Shown here: piece after piece, positions 34,845 to 44,902 of the stretch
Position numbering within the stretch: position 1 is the first letter of the stretch
Layout of the letters: each line of letters opens with the position of its first letter
Assembly: GCA_021773435.1 (NCBI GenBank)
Contig: JAJFKC010000022.1
Location: 111,841-175,840 of the forward strand
DNA length: 64,000 nt
Direction of reading: 5' to 3'
Source of the DNA: Porticoccaceae bacterium
Lineage (GTDB): Bacteria > Pseudomonadota > Gammaproteobacteria > Pseudomonadales > Porticoccaceae
The notes under the pieces: model-generated
What the model saw: only the letters and a program-made list of their open reading frames with translations
Database searches by the model: none
Told to the model about the DNA's origin: nothing
Made by a program: the position numbers and the translations under genes

Positions 34845-35972
34845 ATGACACCCATGAACTACGAAAACACCTACCAGTTGGTGCTAGATAACCTCAATAC
34901 AGTGGTTCTGCTATTGGGTACCGAGCTGGAAATAACCTACCTAAACCCAGCAGCAGAAAACCTGTTGGCTGCAAGCACACAACGGTTATTGGGCCTCAAT
35001 GCTGCTTTTTTATTCACCGAATCTGAGCCTAAGCGACAAAGTCTCGAAGCAGCTCTATTAAACAGCCGTTCATTTACAGAACGCAAAGCAAAACTATTAC
35101 TTCCCGACCAGACAACGATTACGGTTGATTACTCCGCAACACCGATAAATATTAGCCCCAAAGCCGGAATGCTGCTTGAAATCCAACCCATGGACAGGAC
35201 GCTGCGAATCGACAAAGAAGAAGCGTTGATCTCAGCCCATGATACTTCTCGTAATCTAATCCGCGGTCTCGCTCACGAGATCAAAAATCCGCTTGGCGGT
35301 ATTCGCGGTGCATCACAGTTGCTCGCCCAGGAATTAGGCCGCAGCGAGCTAGTGGAATACACGGATGTCATCATCACCGAGACTGAGCGCCTAAGGAAAC
35401 TGGTCGATCGCCTGCTTGGTCCAACCGTCGTCGGTAAATTTTTACCGGTTAACATTCACGATATTGTCGAGCATGTTGCCAAACTGGTATTGGCTGAAAC
35501 CAATCGCAAACTGGTCATCCGCAAGGATTATGATCCCAGCATCCCAGATTTAAACGGTCATCGTGAACAGCTGATTCAGGCAGTACTAAACCTGGTACGC
35601 AATGCTATGCAAGCCCTCGATAGCGTCGACATGATAGGAAATGGTGGCGAAATCATCCTGCGTACTCGAGTCATGAATCATTTTACTATTGGCAAGCACC
35701 AACACAAAATGGTCTGTCGCTTAGACATTATCGATAATGGTCCAGGTATTCCCAGCGATATAGTCGAACATATTTTTTACCCCATGATTAGCGGCCGCGC
35801 CGAAGGAAGTGGCCTGGGACTCCCCATCGCTCAATCTTCAATTAACCAGCATCAAGGTTTAATTGAATGTGAAAATCATCCGTGCGAAACAAGGTTTTCT
35901 GTTTATTTGCCCCTCGACCTGTCAGGGCCAGAATATGCACCCCCAGAAGACAACAAGGAGTTAGTAGTATGA
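34845..35972 (+). CDS. ntrB: Nitrogen regulation sensor kinase NtrB
   Basis: A 375-residue cytoplasmic histidine kinase. A PAS domain occupies about residues 10-120 (VVLLLGTELEITYLNPAAENLL). The H-box RGLAHEIKNPLGGIRGASQLL carries the phosphorylated His near 144. ATPase motifs are LNLVRNAMQAL (N), DIIDNGPGIP (G1) and GSGLGLPIAQSSI (G2). NtrB phosphorylates or dephosphorylates NtrC according to PII. It overlaps ntrC by 4 nt (ATGA) with AAGGAG upstream of ntrC. A candidate NtrC site lies in its promoter. Confidence 0.95.
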   Translation: MTPMNYENTYQLVLDNLNTVVLLLGTELEITYLNPAAENLLAASTQRLLGLNAAFLFTESEPKRQSLEAALLNSRSFTERKAKLLLPDQTTITVDYSATPINISPKAGMLLEIQPMDRTLRIDKEEALISAHDTSRNLIRGLAHEIKNPLGGIRGASQLLAQELGRSELVEYTDVIITETERLRKLVDRLLGPTVVGKFLPVNIHDIVEHVAKLVLAETNRKLVIRKDYDPSIPDLNGHREQLIQAVLNLVRNAMQALDSVDMIGNGGEIILRTRVMNHFTIGKHQHKMVCRLDIIDNGPGIPSDIVEHIFYPMISGRAEGSGLGLPIAQSSINQHQGLIECENHPCETRFSVYLPLDLSGPEYAPPEDNKELVV

Positions 35973-37366
35973 AGCCAACAGTGTGGATTGTTGACGACGA
36001 TCGCTCAATACGCTGGGTAATGGAGAAAGCCCTACAAAAGGCGGAATTTGCTATACGCAGCTTTGAGAATGCCGAGAGTCTCCTCAAGAATATGGCGCAA
36101 AACACGCCTGACACAATTATCAGCGATATCCGAATGCCTGGTATTGATGGCCTGCAATTGCTCGAGAAAATTCACCATACCTGCCCTGGACTACCCATTA
36201 TCATTACTACGGCCCATTCGGATCTTGATAGTGCTGTTGCGGCCTACCAGGGCGGAGCCTTTGAATATCTGCCCAAACCTTTTGATGTAGACAATTTAAT
36301 TGCGGTCACGAAGAGAGCCATCTCCTTCTCACAGGAAACTGCCGCCCAGCAACCTAAACCAATGGCCAACGAACAAACAGAAATTATCGGCGAAGCACCG
36401 GCTATGCAAGAAGTGTTTCGCGCTATCGGTAGACTTGCTCATTCCAATATCACGGTGTTAATCAATGGTGAATCTGGCACCGGCAAAGAATTAGTGGCAA
36501 AAGCGCTGCATCGCCATAGCCCTCGCAAGGATGCCCCGTTTATAGCCCTAAATATGGCGGCTATTCCTCACGACCTGATTGAATCGGAGCTTTTTGGCCA
36601 CGAAAAAGGCGCATTTACTGGCGCCACTCAACGTCGGATAGGCCATTTTGAACAAGCCGACGGCGGCACTTTGTTCCTTGATGAAATTGGCGACATGCCC
36701 GCAGAAGCGCAAACCCGGTTGTTACGCGTTCTATCAGATAACGAATTTTATCGGGTCGGTGGACACACTGCTGTTAAAGCGGACGTCCGGATTATCGCCG
36801 CTACCCATCAAAACCTTGAAAACCTGGTCGGGAAACATACCTTTCGAGAGGACCTTTTCCACCGGCTTAATGTTATTCGAGTTCATCTGCCAAAACTGTC
36901 AGAGCGCAGAGAAGATTTACCAAAATTGATGGCTCATTTTTTCTATCAATCTGCCAAAGAATTAAATGTCGAGCCCAAAGTACTTTCACCTGATGCTGAA
37001 GCATTTTTAGTCAAGCAGCCTTGGCCTGGCAATGTTCGCCAGCTGCAAAACACCTGCCGCTGGCTGACAGTAATGGCCGCAGGACGCGAGATCTTGCTGC
37101 CTGATCTGCCGCCGGAGATGCAGAATAAGCCGGAAGAATCCAACACGCAGGATGGCTGGGAACACCTGTTAGCCCTATGGCTTAACAACGAACTAGAACA
37201 GGGGAAATCTAATCTTCTCGCTTCTGCGCTACCCGCTTTCGAGCGTATCGCCATTCAAACAGCATTGCAGCATACCGCCGGACGCAAACGCGAAGCAGCC
37301 GAATTACTGGGCTGGGGCCGCAATACATTGACGCGCAAACTACAGGAACTGGATATTCAGGTATAG
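35969..37366 (+). CDS. ntrC: Nitrogen regulation response regulator NtrC
   Basis: 465 residues from ATG 35969; a frame running from 35882 is a shadow of ntrB. The receiver domain VWIVDDDRSIRWVMEKAL has the phospho-Asp in ISDIRMPGIDG (near residue 54). The sigma-54 AAA+ domain has GESGTGKELVAKAL (Walker A), ELFGHEKGAFTGA (sigma-54 contact loop) and FLDEIGDMP (Walker B). A Fis-type HTH AAELLGWGRNTLTRKLQEL ends the protein. It activates glnA and other nitrogen genes from enhancer sites. Length matches NtrC (about 470). Confidence 0.96.
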   Translation: MKPTVWIVDDDRSIRWVMEKALQKAEFAIRSFENAESLLKNMAQNTPDTIISDIRMPGIDGLQLLEKIHHTCPGLPIIITTAHSDLDSAVAAYQGGAFEYLPKPFDVDNLIAVTKRAISFSQETAAQQPKPMANEQTEIIGEAPAMQEVFRAIGRLAHSNITVLINGESGTGKELVAKALHRHSPRKDAPFIALNMAAIPHDLIESELFGHEKGAFTGATQRRIGHFEQADGGTLFLDEIGDMPAEAQTRLLRVLSDNEFYRVGGHTAVKADVRIIAATHQNLENLVGKHTFREDLFHRLNVIRVHLPKLSERREDLPKLMAHFFYQSAKELNVEPKVLSPDAEAFLVKQPWPGNVRQLQNTCRWLTVMAAGREILLPDLPPEMQNKPEESNTQDGWEHLLALWLNNELEQGKSNLLASALPAFERIAIQTALQHTAGRKREAAELLGWGRNTLTRKLQELDIQV

Positions 37367-37426
37367 CAAGCCATTGCATAAACACAGCTTAAGTACAAAT
37401 GACTACTTAAATTCATCGGGTAACCA

Positions 37427-37921
37427 CTAGTCAGCTGAACTCGTTGCTGGTTGGCTTTTTTTCGAAATTGAATTTTGAAATATTGCGTCAAAATTGACCG
37501 GCGGCAGCATCACTGCCGGAAAGGTTCCGCGAACCACGAGATTGTCGATTAATTCACGAGCATAAGGAAATAAAATCGCTGGACAGTGCGTATTTAACAC
37601 CTGAGCAAGCTGCTGACCATCGACACCTGCGATCATAAATATACCCACTTGTTGCACTTCTACGAGACAAAGCACCCGCGCTTCCTCTCGCACTGATACA
37701 GTGATATGCAATTCAACCTGGTACTGATCACCGCCCAACTTATGTACATTGATAGCGGTGTCTTGATTGATCATAGGTTGCCATTCCCGCGCAAAAGCGT
37801 CCGCGCTCATGGGCACCTCAAATGACACATCTTTGACATAAATGCGATTGATAACCAACTGGGGTTGGTCGCTCTTACCCTCACCATTACTGTTATCTGA
37901 TGTAGTTTTATCTTGATCCAT
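37427..37921 (-). CDS. secB: Protein-export chaperone SecB
   Basis: A 164-residue protein with the SecB core: LVINRIYVKDVSFEVPMSAD, IAGVDGQQLAQVLNTHCPAILFPYARELI and a C-terminal GTFPAVMLPPVNFDAIF. It forms a tetramer that holds unfolded preproteins and hands them to SecA. The N-terminal tail is acidic, and the extreme C-terminus is Ser/Lys-rich rather than a zinc-linked tail. Downstream of grxC on the same strand across 180 bp. The rhodanese gene, grxC, secB order is conserved in gammaproteobacteria. Confidence 0.95.
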   Translation of the reverse strand: MDQDKTTSDNSNGEGKSDQPQLVINRIYVKDVSFEVPMSADAFAREWQPMINQDTAINVHKLGGDQYQVELHITVSVREEARVLCLVEVQQVGIFMIAGVDGQQLAQVLNTHCPAILFPYARELIDNLVVRGTFPAVMLPPVNFDAIFQNSISKKSQPATSSAD

Positions 37922-37957
37922 CTAGTCTTCACTCGATATGTATTTAGTCGTAGTCGG

Positions 37958-38031
37958 TTCAGTCAGTTCAGTCAGTTTTTCTGTTAATTATTCAGTCGAT
38001 TATTTTATTCAACTATTTAGTCAACTATTCG
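37958..38031. repeat. Degenerate short direct repeats between secB and grxC
   Basis: TTCAGTCAG occurs twice in tandem (37958-37975), followed by decayed copies (ATTCAGTCGATTATT, ATTTAGTCAACTATT). It lies in the gap upstream of secB. Probably slippage-derived spacer. Confidence 0.6.
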
Positions 38032-38101
38032 GTAATGGATTCTATATCATTGCCCTGCGCAAAAGAAAATCTGCCAGCCGGTTGGCGATCTAATTAGTTG
38101 C

Positions 38102-38368
38102 CTATGCGCTGCTCAACATACCCTCTAATTTTCCGACGCTGGCAAGTTGCTGTAGCTCGGTATAACCGCCGACGTGAGTATCACCAATCCAGATTTGTGG
38201 CACCGTATAGCGGCCGCTAATCGTCTCCATATGCTGACGCAGCGCGTGATCACCATCCACAGAAATATTTTCATAGTCGACATCCAAACTTTCTAGAAGC
38301 CGCCGCGCCGCCACACAGTAGGGGCACATACTGGTGCCATATAAAACAACTTTATTGTTGCCTGTCAC
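38102..38368 (-). CDS. grxC: Glutaredoxin 3
   Basis: An 88-residue thioredoxin-fold protein with the dithiol active site CPYC (residues 15-18) in YGTSMCPYCVAARRLLE. The glutathione-binding TVPQIWIGDTHVGGYTEL follows. It reduces protein and mixed glutathione disulfides and donates electrons to enzymes such as ribonucleotide reductase, using glutathione. Located between the rhodanese-like gene and secB as in other gammaproteobacteria, probably co-transcribed. Confidence 0.95.
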   Translation of the reverse strand: MTGNNKVVLYGTSMCPYCVAARRLLESLDVDYENISVDGDHALRQHMETISGRYTVPQIWIGDTHVGGYTELQQLASVGKLEGMLSSA

Positions 38369-38463
38369 ATTGTTACCTATTCTTTGATCACGGCATTAAT
38401 CGGTTTAAGGTTTCTTTGGTTAACAGCCTGAAATTTAACGTGCGCCTGCTTGATGGATACCAC

Positions 38464-38874
38464 TTAAGCCGTTACCACAGGTAAACTCTGGCTGCGCCAT
38501 TCACCCATACCGCCCTGTAGGCGGCGTACTTCAAAACCGGAGGCACGTAGCTTTCTGCCCGCCGCTGCGGAATGCTGACCCAGCTTATCAACCAGCACAA
38601 CGGTCTTGTCCCGATGCTTGTCCAACTCCACCATCCGCGTTTCAAGCTTCGCCAGGGGGATATTTAAGGCGTTGGCGATATGTCCGGACTCGTATTCTTT
38701 ACTGTCGCGGACATCAACCAGAATCCCCTGCTCACTGTTGATCAAACTGGTCACGTCGTGAACTGATACTTGCTTGCCCGCTTTTTTTTGCTCCGTAAAC
38801 ACAAAAAGGTAAATGAGCATCAGTAACACGCTGACCGGTATCCATTGCTCACTGATAAATATGAAAAAATCCAA
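38464..38874 (-). CDS. Membrane-anchored rhodanese-fold protein (YibN-like) lacking the catalytic cysteine
   Basis: A 136-residue protein with one N-terminal transmembrane helix (WIPVSVLLMLIYLFVFTEQ) and a single rhodanese domain (LVDVRDSKEYESGHIANALN). Where active members have C-x-x-G-x-x-S, this one reads VVLVDKLGQHSAAAGRKL, with no cysteine. The sulfurtransferase activity is therefore probably absent, and a binding or regulatory role is more likely. The yibN-grxC-secB order is kept. Confidence 0.85.
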   Translation of the reverse strand: MDFFIFISEQWIPVSVLLMLIYLFVFTEQKKAGKQVSVHDVTSLINSEQGILVDVRDSKEYESGHIANALNIPLAKLETRMVELDKHRDKTVVLVDKLGQHSAAAGRKLRASGFEVRRLQGGMGEWRSQSLPVVTA

Positions 38875-39182
38875 TCTTCCGCACCTCTAATCTAAAATCG
38901 TCACCGCTCACGGCGGCGGCACAGTATACACAAAGCACTATCGCCTCAGAACACCGAAATATAATTACAGGGGACAGCCGTGACTGGGCAAAACCATTGA
39001 ATCCTGCCTATACCTGCGTAGAGTTTAACGAACTTAGCGTGTAACATTCTCGCTTGCCATTTATTCATGCTAGAGAGTATTCGGCCTAGGGAGGCCCCGG
39101 CTCAAGGCTCATGTTCGAATAGTTCGCGTTTTGTTAATCTCACCGAATCAAGCTGGCATCCGCACATCCAAAAAAGGCCCAC
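38875..39182. other. Divergent intergenic region upstream of gpmI
   Basis: 308 bp without a gene. It must contain the promoters for the minus-strand rhodanese/grxC/secB run and for gpmI-envC. No clear regulator site was recognised. Confidence 0.5.
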
Positions 39183-40724
39183 ATGCATAAAACCCCGCTC
39201 GCACTCATCATTCTCGACGGCTGGGGCCACAGTGATGAACCTGAAGCCAATGCGATTTTCGCCGCGAAGACACCAAATTGGGACAAGCTCTGGCAAACTC
39301 AGCCGAAAACGTTGATTCACTGCTCCGGCACCAGTGTCGGTTTGCCTGAAGGCCAAATGGGCAATTCGGAAGTGGGTCATATAACCCTTGGCGCGGGCAG
39401 GGTCATCTACCAAAATCTCACACGCATCAATGCCGCTATAGACGACGGCAATTTTGACGACAATCCTGCTTATATTGACGCTATCAATACCGTCTTAAAG
39501 ACAAATAAGGCACTGCATATTTTCGGCTTACTATCGCCAGGTGGCGTCCACAGTCATGAGGATCATATCGCCGCTATTATCAAGTTAGCCGCAAAAAAAG
39601 GCATCACCAGGCTATTTCTTCACGCCTTTCTCGATGGCCGAGACACACCACCGCGTAGCGCCCGGCAGTCGATTGAAAAACTCGAACAAAAATTTGCCGC
39701 CCTGGGAGTCGGTCAATTTGCCAGTATCTGCGGCCGTTATTACGCCATGGATCGAGATCAGCGCTGGGAACGAACCCGGCTGGCCTGGCAGGCCATGGTC
39801 GACGGCAAATCTGATTATAGGGCCGATAGTGCGCTCAATGCTCTGGAGCAGGCCTATACACGGAACGAAAATGATGAGTTCGTAATGCCGACTCTGATCC
39901 ATCCAGAACATCAACCTCCTAGTCTAATAACCGATGGCGACGCGGTGATTTTCATGAACTTTCGGCCGGATCGAGCACGCCAGATAACCCGCGCATTTGT
40001 TGAGGACGACTTTGAGAGTTTTCCACAGCCCTCACGACCCAGACTTGCAGATTTTGTTATGACCACAAATTATGCCGACGACATTGCAGCAAGCTGTGCA
40101 TTTGGCCAACAAACTACGGTTAATTCTATAGGTGAATATTTATCCGAGATGGGCAAAACCCAGTTGCGAATTGCCGAAACCGAAAAATATGCTCACGTGA
40201 CATTTTTCTTTAGCGCCGGACGAGAAACCGCGTTCGAAGGCGAAGATCGTATCCTAATCCCGTCACCCGACGTGGCCACCTATGATTTGCAACCGGAAAT
40301 GAATGCGCCACAATTGAGCGATGCCTTGGTCAGCGCTATCCAGGGCGGTACTTACGATACCATTATCTGTAATTTCGCCAATGGTGATATGGTCGGCCAT
40401 ACCGGGGTTTTTGACGCGGCAGTTAAGGCCGTCGAAGTGCTCGACCAATGCCTCGGAAAAATAATCACCGCGCTCGATGGTGTGGGCGGGCAATGCTTGA
40501 TAACCGCAGATCACGGCAACGTCGAAAAAATGCGCGATCAATGCTCTCGGGAGGCGCTGACATCTCATACCATAGATCCGGTACCGCTCGTCTATTTCGG
40601 GCCGCAAGAATTAGTACTCAAAGATAATGGCAGCCTCGCTGATGTCGCACCCACCATGCTTGCTCTGCTCAATATCACCGCGCCCGCCGAAATGACCGGC
40701 CAGTCTTTACTCGCTTCGGTTTAA
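39183..40724 (+). CDS. gpmI: 2,3-bisphosphoglycerate-independent phosphoglycerate mutase
   Basis: A 513-residue alkaline-phosphatase-superfamily enzyme. [18 protein letters not shown] holds the first metal Asp. The catalytic serine is in [10 protein letters not shown] (near residue 61). Further metal-site motifs include [31 protein letters not shown] and [11 protein letters not shown]. It interconverts 3- and 2-phosphoglycerate with Mn. Length is normal (about 510-515). The envC-like gene starts 11 nt after its stop, a common gammaproteobacterial arrangement. Confidence 0.96.
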   Translation: MHKTPLALIILDGWGHSDEPEANAIFAAKTPNWDKLWQTQPKTLIHCSGTSVGLPEGQMGNSEVGHITLGAGRVIYQNLTRINAAIDDGNFDDNPAYIDAINTVLKTNKALHIFGLLSPGGVHSHEDHIAAIIKLAAKKGITRLFLHAFLDGRDTPPRSARQSIEKLEQKFAALGVGQFASICGRYYAMDRDQRWERTRLAWQAMVDGKSDYRADSALNALEQAYTRNENDEFVMPTLIHPEHQPPSLITDGDAVIFMNFRPDRARQITRAFVEDDFESFPQPSRPRLADFVMTTNYADDIAASCAFGQQTTVNSIGEYLSEMGKTQLRIAETEKYAHVTFFFSAGRETAFEGEDRILIPSPDVATYDLQPEMNAPQLSDALVSAIQGGTYDTIICNFANGDMVGHTGVFDAAVKAVEVLDQCLGKIITALDGVGGQCLITADHGNVEKMRDQCSREALTSHTIDPVPLVYFGPQELVLKDNGSLADVAPTMLALLNITAPAEMTGQSLLASV

Positions 40725-40735
40725 TTCCCGCACCG

Positions 40736-41941
40736 GTGTTCATTAAACCCCCTGACCGAACAACATTTGGGCTCGCAGTTTTTGTCACCCTGATTATTTT
40801 CGTATGCGGCGGTGTCAGCACACTTAATGCCGACCTTACTATCAACAACACTACCAACAACACTACCAACAACGACAATCAGGAAAAAAGATTAAAGACT
40901 TTAAAAAAAGAGATTTCTCGTCTACAAAAACAATTGCGGCGCACTGACAACAAACGGGACAAATTGGCCGCACAGCTTCGCCAAGCAGAATTGACAGCCG
41001 CTGACACGCAACTAATTTTAGATAAGCTTCAAGTAAAAATCACTGTTATTAATAGCGAATTAAACGCGCTTACCGAACGTCAAAAGAAACTCAGTGTCAA
41101 AAAACAGCAACAGGCAATTGTCGTTGGCAGGGAGCTAAACGCTGCCTACCGACTTGGCCAACAGGAACCTCTAAAGTTGTTTTTTAATCTAGAAAATCCG
41201 GACGATATCAGTCGAACACTGAAATATTACGAATATATGCTAGAGGCACGGACAACTATATTGGTCGAATACAAAACCACCCTGGATGAAATAGCAGAGC
41301 TGGGAGTAAACCTGTTAGAGAAAAAAGCCATCCACAAAGAAAGTCAGGCCAGGGTCATCGAATCATCCGCAGTACTGAAAAAACAATTAGAGGAAAGAAA
41401 GCAGCTACTGTCAGTCATTGGCAAACAATTAAATAGCGACAATAAACGGCTAAAAAACCTCCAGGTGGAGCAGAACCAGTTAGAACAAATTATTGCCAAA
41501 CTCAACGAAAATATCCAACGGGCATTTATTCCCAATGATGCCCCTTTCGTCGAACAACGAGGCAAATTACCCTGGCCGGTGCAGGGCCGTATTCGTAATC
41601 GCTTTGGCTCCCTACGCAATGCCAACCTTAAATGGTCGGGCTGGTTACTGGACGCCAAACAAGCCAGCTCTGTCAACGCCATTCATTATGGCCGCGTGGT
41701 TTTCTCTGACTATTTACGCGGCCACGGTTTAATGTTGATTGTTGACCACGGCGAAGGGTACCTTAGTCTCTATGCGCATAATCAGGTATTGCTTAAAGAG
41801 ACTGGTGACTGGGTCTCGGCGGGTGAAAACATTGCCCGGGTCGGTGACACCGGCGGCCTGCAGAAAAGCGCACTCTATTTTGAAATACGACACAAGGGCA
41901 AAGCGATTGACCCTAAACCCTGGCTTAAACCAAAAGCATGA
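40736..41941 (+). CDS. envC: Murein hydrolase activator EnvC
   Basis: 401 residues from GTG 40736, close behind gpmI. A signal segment (FGLAVFVTLIIFVCGGVSTLNA) leads into a long coiled coil (about residues 50-250, rich in Lys, Gln and Glu) and a C-terminal LytM/M23 domain (LMLIVDHGEGYLSLYAHN...LYFEIRHKGK). The first zinc ligand motif (HxxxD) of active M23 peptidases is not seen (NAIHYGRVVFSDY). This is typical of EnvC, which activates amidases AmiA/B at the septum rather than cutting murein itself. Downstream ctpA is 87 bp away. Confidence 0.92.
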   Translation: MFIKPPDRTTFGLAVFVTLIIFVCGGVSTLNADLTINNTTNNTTNNDNQEKRLKTLKKEISRLQKQLRRTDNKRDKLAAQLRQAELTAADTQLILDKLQVKITVINSELNALTERQKKLSVKKQQQAIVVGRELNAAYRLGQQEPLKLFFNLENPDDISRTLKYYEYMLEARTTILVEYKTTLDEIAELGVNLLEKKAIHKESQARVIESSAVLKKQLEERKQLLSVIGKQLNSDNKRLKNLQVEQNQLEQIIAKLNENIQRAFIPNDAPFVEQRGKLPWPVQGRIRNRFGSLRNANLKWSGWLLDAKQASSVNAIHYGRVVFSDYLRGHGLMLIVDHGEGYLSLYAHNQVLLKETGDWVSAGENIARVGDTGGLQKSALYFEIRHKGKAIDPKPWLKPKA

Positions 41942-42028
41942 GGCTGAATTTTTAACTCTAGCGCCTAAATTCTGATAGCCAGAAAACTTGTTCAATGCAC
42001 CTACCGAATCCATTCGAGACCCAAAAAT

Positions 42029-43336
42029 ATGATGACCTTAGCCACTCGTTTCTTGTATTTCACCCTTGCCACCCTATCGTTTAGTGCTTACGCAGAAGAG
42101 CCTGTAAGCACCGATGAAACTGCACGCCTGCCGCTGGCTGAATTGCAATTATTTGCTCAAGTTTTCGAACAAATCAGATCCTCTTATGTTGAAGAAATAG
42201 ACGACAAGAAATTGCTAGAAAATGCCATCGTTGGCCTACTAGCAGAACTGGATCCACATTCAACATTTCTCAAAGCCGATTCTTTTGATCAAATGCAAGA
42301 ACAAACCAAAGGTGAGTTTGGCGGAATTGGCATCGAAGTTGGCATGGAAGACGGCTTCGTAAAAGTCATTTCCCCTATCGATGACACACCGGCATCCCAG
42401 GCAGGCATTCAACCCGGAGACATTATAATCAAGATAGACGACCAGGCTGTGCAGGGCATGAGCCTGGAGGATGCCATTGACATGATGCGCGGTGACAGAG
42501 GCAGCTCGTTGACGTTAACTATCGCGCGAGAAAACAGTGAAGGGCCATTGGATCTGACCCTGATCAGAGACACAATCAGTGTTAAAAGTGTTCGCCACCG
42601 ATGGCTTGATTCAGAGTTTGCATACGTTCGTATCGCACAGTTCCAGTCCAAAACCGGGGAGGAATTTAAAGAAAGCTTGAATGAACTAACCAACTCGTCT
42701 AAGCCCCTTAAAGGCCTTGTTCTGGATTTGCGCAATAACCCAGGAGGCTTGCTATCCGCATCCGTTGAAGTGGCCGATGCATTTATCGACGAAGGCTTAA
42801 TCGTTTATACTGAAGGCAGAACCCGATCCTCCAAACACAAATATTCTGCAACACCAGGAGACATTTTAAAGGACATTCCGTTGGTAGTTTTGATAAATGG
42901 CGGCAGCGCTTCGGCGTCAGAAATTGTTGCCGGCGCCATTCAGGACCATCGTCGAGGCGTAATTATGGGCACCAACAGTTTTGGCAAAGGATCGGTACAA
43001 ACATTGCTACCACTTGAGGATGGCAGAGCTATAAAGCTCACCACCGCCAGGTATTTCACACCGAGTGGTCGATCTATTCAAGCATTGAGCATCACCCCGG
43101 ACATAACAATAGAAAGAGCTGAAATTCGTGCCATTGAACATATTTTTGAGGTACGAGAAGCAAACCTTAACAAACATTTAGGTGGAGGAGAATCTAGCTC
43201 GGCGAGCAGTCAAAACAAGGAGGGAGAGAACATTACAGGCAAACAAATCACCTCTGACAACCAACTTTATGAAGCACTTAACCTGTTAAAAGGGATTGAC
43301 ATTCTGTCTAAAAAAAATGAACTACCGGTGGACTAA
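42029..43336 (+). CDS. ctpA: Carboxy-terminal processing protease (S41 family)
   Basis: A 435-residue protein with a signal peptide (RFLYFTLATLSFSAYA). A PDZ domain occupies about residues 90-165 (GIGIEVGMEDGFVKVISPIDDT...AGIQPGDIIIKIDDQAV). The S41 protease core has its catalytic Ser in GGSASASEIVAG and the Lys in GTNSFGKGSVQTLLPL. It degrades or trims periplasmic proteins from their C-termini. In related bacteria CtpA controls cell-wall hydrolases, which fits its place after envC. The C-terminal tail is low-complexity Ser/Gly/Asn. Confidence 0.95.
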   Translation: MMTLATRFLYFTLATLSFSAYAEEPVSTDETARLPLAELQLFAQVFEQIRSSYVEEIDDKKLLENAIVGLLAELDPHSTFLKADSFDQMQEQTKGEFGGIGIEVGMEDGFVKVISPIDDTPASQAGIQPGDIIIKIDDQAVQGMSLEDAIDMMRGDRGSSLTLTIARENSEGPLDLTLIRDTISVKSVRHRWLDSEFAYVRIAQFQSKTGEEFKESLNELTNSSKPLKGLVLDLRNNPGGLLSASVEVADAFIDEGLIVYTEGRTRSSKHKYSATPGDILKDIPLVVLINGGSASASEIVAGAIQDHRRGVIMGTNSFGKGSVQTLLPLEDGRAIKLTTARYFTPSGRSIQALSITPDITIERAEIRAIEHIFEVREANLNKHLGGGESSSASSQNKEGENITGKQITSDNQLYEALNLLKGIDILSKKNELPVD

Positions 43337-43482
43337 TTATCAATTAGTTGTTATAAATTATCAGGCTCATATCTGAGTCTGATGGCAAGCATTACGTTAT
43401 TGACATTGACAAAACATATGCGGACGGTTAGCTGAAAATTTAGCAATCAACTATGGTTTGCAGGGCAACAAACAGGGCAACA

Positions 43483-43740
43483 ATGGATCAGGATCAAGCC
43501 GTTAATATAAAACGATACAGCGAGCTGACTTCTGGTGCCGAGATTCCGAGTCGAGCCAATCGGTTTTATAAATTATCTGATAATTGGTATTTCACCACCC
43601 GAGAAGGACTCTCAATGGGACCCTATGATTCTCAGGAAGAAGCTAAAACCGGTACTAGCGATTACATTACTTTTGTAAGTAATGCAGCACCTCACGTATT
43701 AAAGTTACTCACGCCAAACTCGCAGAACGCTCCGACATAG
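43483..43740 (+). CDS. Small DUF6316-like protein
   Basis: 85 residues from ATG 43483; an ATG at 43453 would add ten. The RANRFYKLSDNWYFTTREGLSMGPYDS-type core, with residues NWYFTTREG and GPYDS, matches a small cytoplasmic family common in marine gammaproteobacteria (recalled as DUF6316). Function unknown. It stands alone 146 bp after ctpA. Confidence 0.7.
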   Translation: MDQDQAVNIKRYSELTSGAEIPSRANRFYKLSDNWYFTTREGLSMGPYDSQEEAKTGTSDYITFVSNAAPHVLKLLTPNSQNAPT

Positions 43741-43857
43741 CTTTCCACTTATTCCTCAGCTAGCTTCTTTTCCAGGAATATATTCGTCACACCTATAACG
43801 GCATTACATAAAAATCTCTGCGTATTTAACGCTCATACGCATGGCATAACGGCTCTT

Positions 43858-43896
43858 AACCAAGATAATTAACCAACATAATTAACCAACATAATT
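43858..43896. repeat. Three tandem copies of a 13-bp repeat
   Basis: AACCAAGATAATT, then AACCAACATAATT twice, followed by TTTTG, in the intergenic gap between the small gene and hisF. One copy differs by one base. Possibly slippage-derived. Confidence 0.85.
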
Positions 43897-43982
43897 TTTT
43901 GACGAATGAGCGTTAACCCTCAGAGTCTCGCTGTAACTTAATACTCATGAGAACGGGTTGGCCGACGAAAGTTTGACATACT

Positions 43983-44756
43983 CTATCTAACCTCTACACC
44001 GCGTTCAGCCATATAATTTTTCGCGTCTTGAATGCTATATTCAGCAAAATGGAAAATGCTAGCCGCTAATACCGCATCGGCTCCGCCCTCCAGCACGCCG
44101 TCTACCAGGTGTTGCAAGTTTCCGACACCACCTGACGCAATAACAGGAATACAAACCTCACTACAAACTGCCCTGGTCAAGACTAGATCAAACCCATTTT
44201 TGGTACCATCGCGATCCATGCTGGTTAATAGAATTTCGCCGGCACCGTAATCTGCCATTTGTTTTGCCCATGCCACCGCATCTATGCCGGTGGGTTCGCG
44301 GCCACCGTGAGTGAATATCTCCCATCGGGCCGCACCGTCATCGGTGCTTACCTGCTTAGCATCAATGGCCACCACTATACATTGTGAACCGAATTTATCT
44401 GCAGCGTGTTTGACGAACTCAGGTTTTTTAACCGCAGCCGAGTTAATGCCGACCTTATCCGCACCCGCCCGCAATAAGGCTCGAATATCTTCCAGGGTTC
44501 GCACCCCTCCCCCCACGGTAAGGGGAATAAATACTTCGCTAGCAATATTCTCGACTGTATGAAGGGTGGTATCACGTTGCTCGTGGCTTGCGGTTATATC
44601 AAGAAAAGTAATCTCATCAGCGCCTTCAGCATCGTAGCGTCGCGCCACCTCAACGGGGTCGCCGGCGTCGCGAATATCAACAAATTTCACGCCTTTGACG
44701 ACGCGGCCGGCATCCACATCAAGACACGGAATGATGCGTTTAGCTAATCCGGACAT
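43983..44756 (-). CDS. hisF: Imidazole glycerol phosphate synthase cyclase subunit
   Basis: A 257-residue beta/alpha barrel. [18 protein letters not shown] has the first catalytic Asp (residue 13), LDITAS and VVAIDAKQV have the second, and [17 protein letters not shown] and [15 protein letters not shown] bind phosphate. It uses ammonia from HisH to make imidazole glycerol phosphate and AICAR. No hisH or hisA is adjacent on its upstream side in the window: it follows the retropepsin-like gene by 146 bp, so any remaining his genes must lie elsewhere. Confidence 0.96.
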   Translation of the reverse strand: MSGLAKRIIPCLDVDAGRVVKGVKFVDIRDAGDPVEVARRYDAEGADEITFLDITASHEQRDTTLHTVENIASEVFIPLTVGGGVRTLEDIRALLRAGADKVGINSAAVKKPEFVKHAADKFGSQCIVVAIDAKQVSTDDGAARWEIFTHGGREPTGIDAVAWAKQMADYGAGEILLTSMDRDGTKNGFDLVLTRAVCSEVCIPVIASGGVGNLQHLVDGVLEGGADAVLAASIFHFAEYSIQDAKNYMAERGVEVR

Positions 44757-44902
44757 ATTGCTCCCAGTTTAAAATGGTAAATGTACGATCTTTCAAAAAA
44801 AGATCTATTATTCGTAGCGAAATTAATTTTTTTTCAGCTTATTTTATGCTTGAGAAGACCAAAACAAGAGTTGACCAATTTATAACTCAGCATCAATCCA
44901 TC

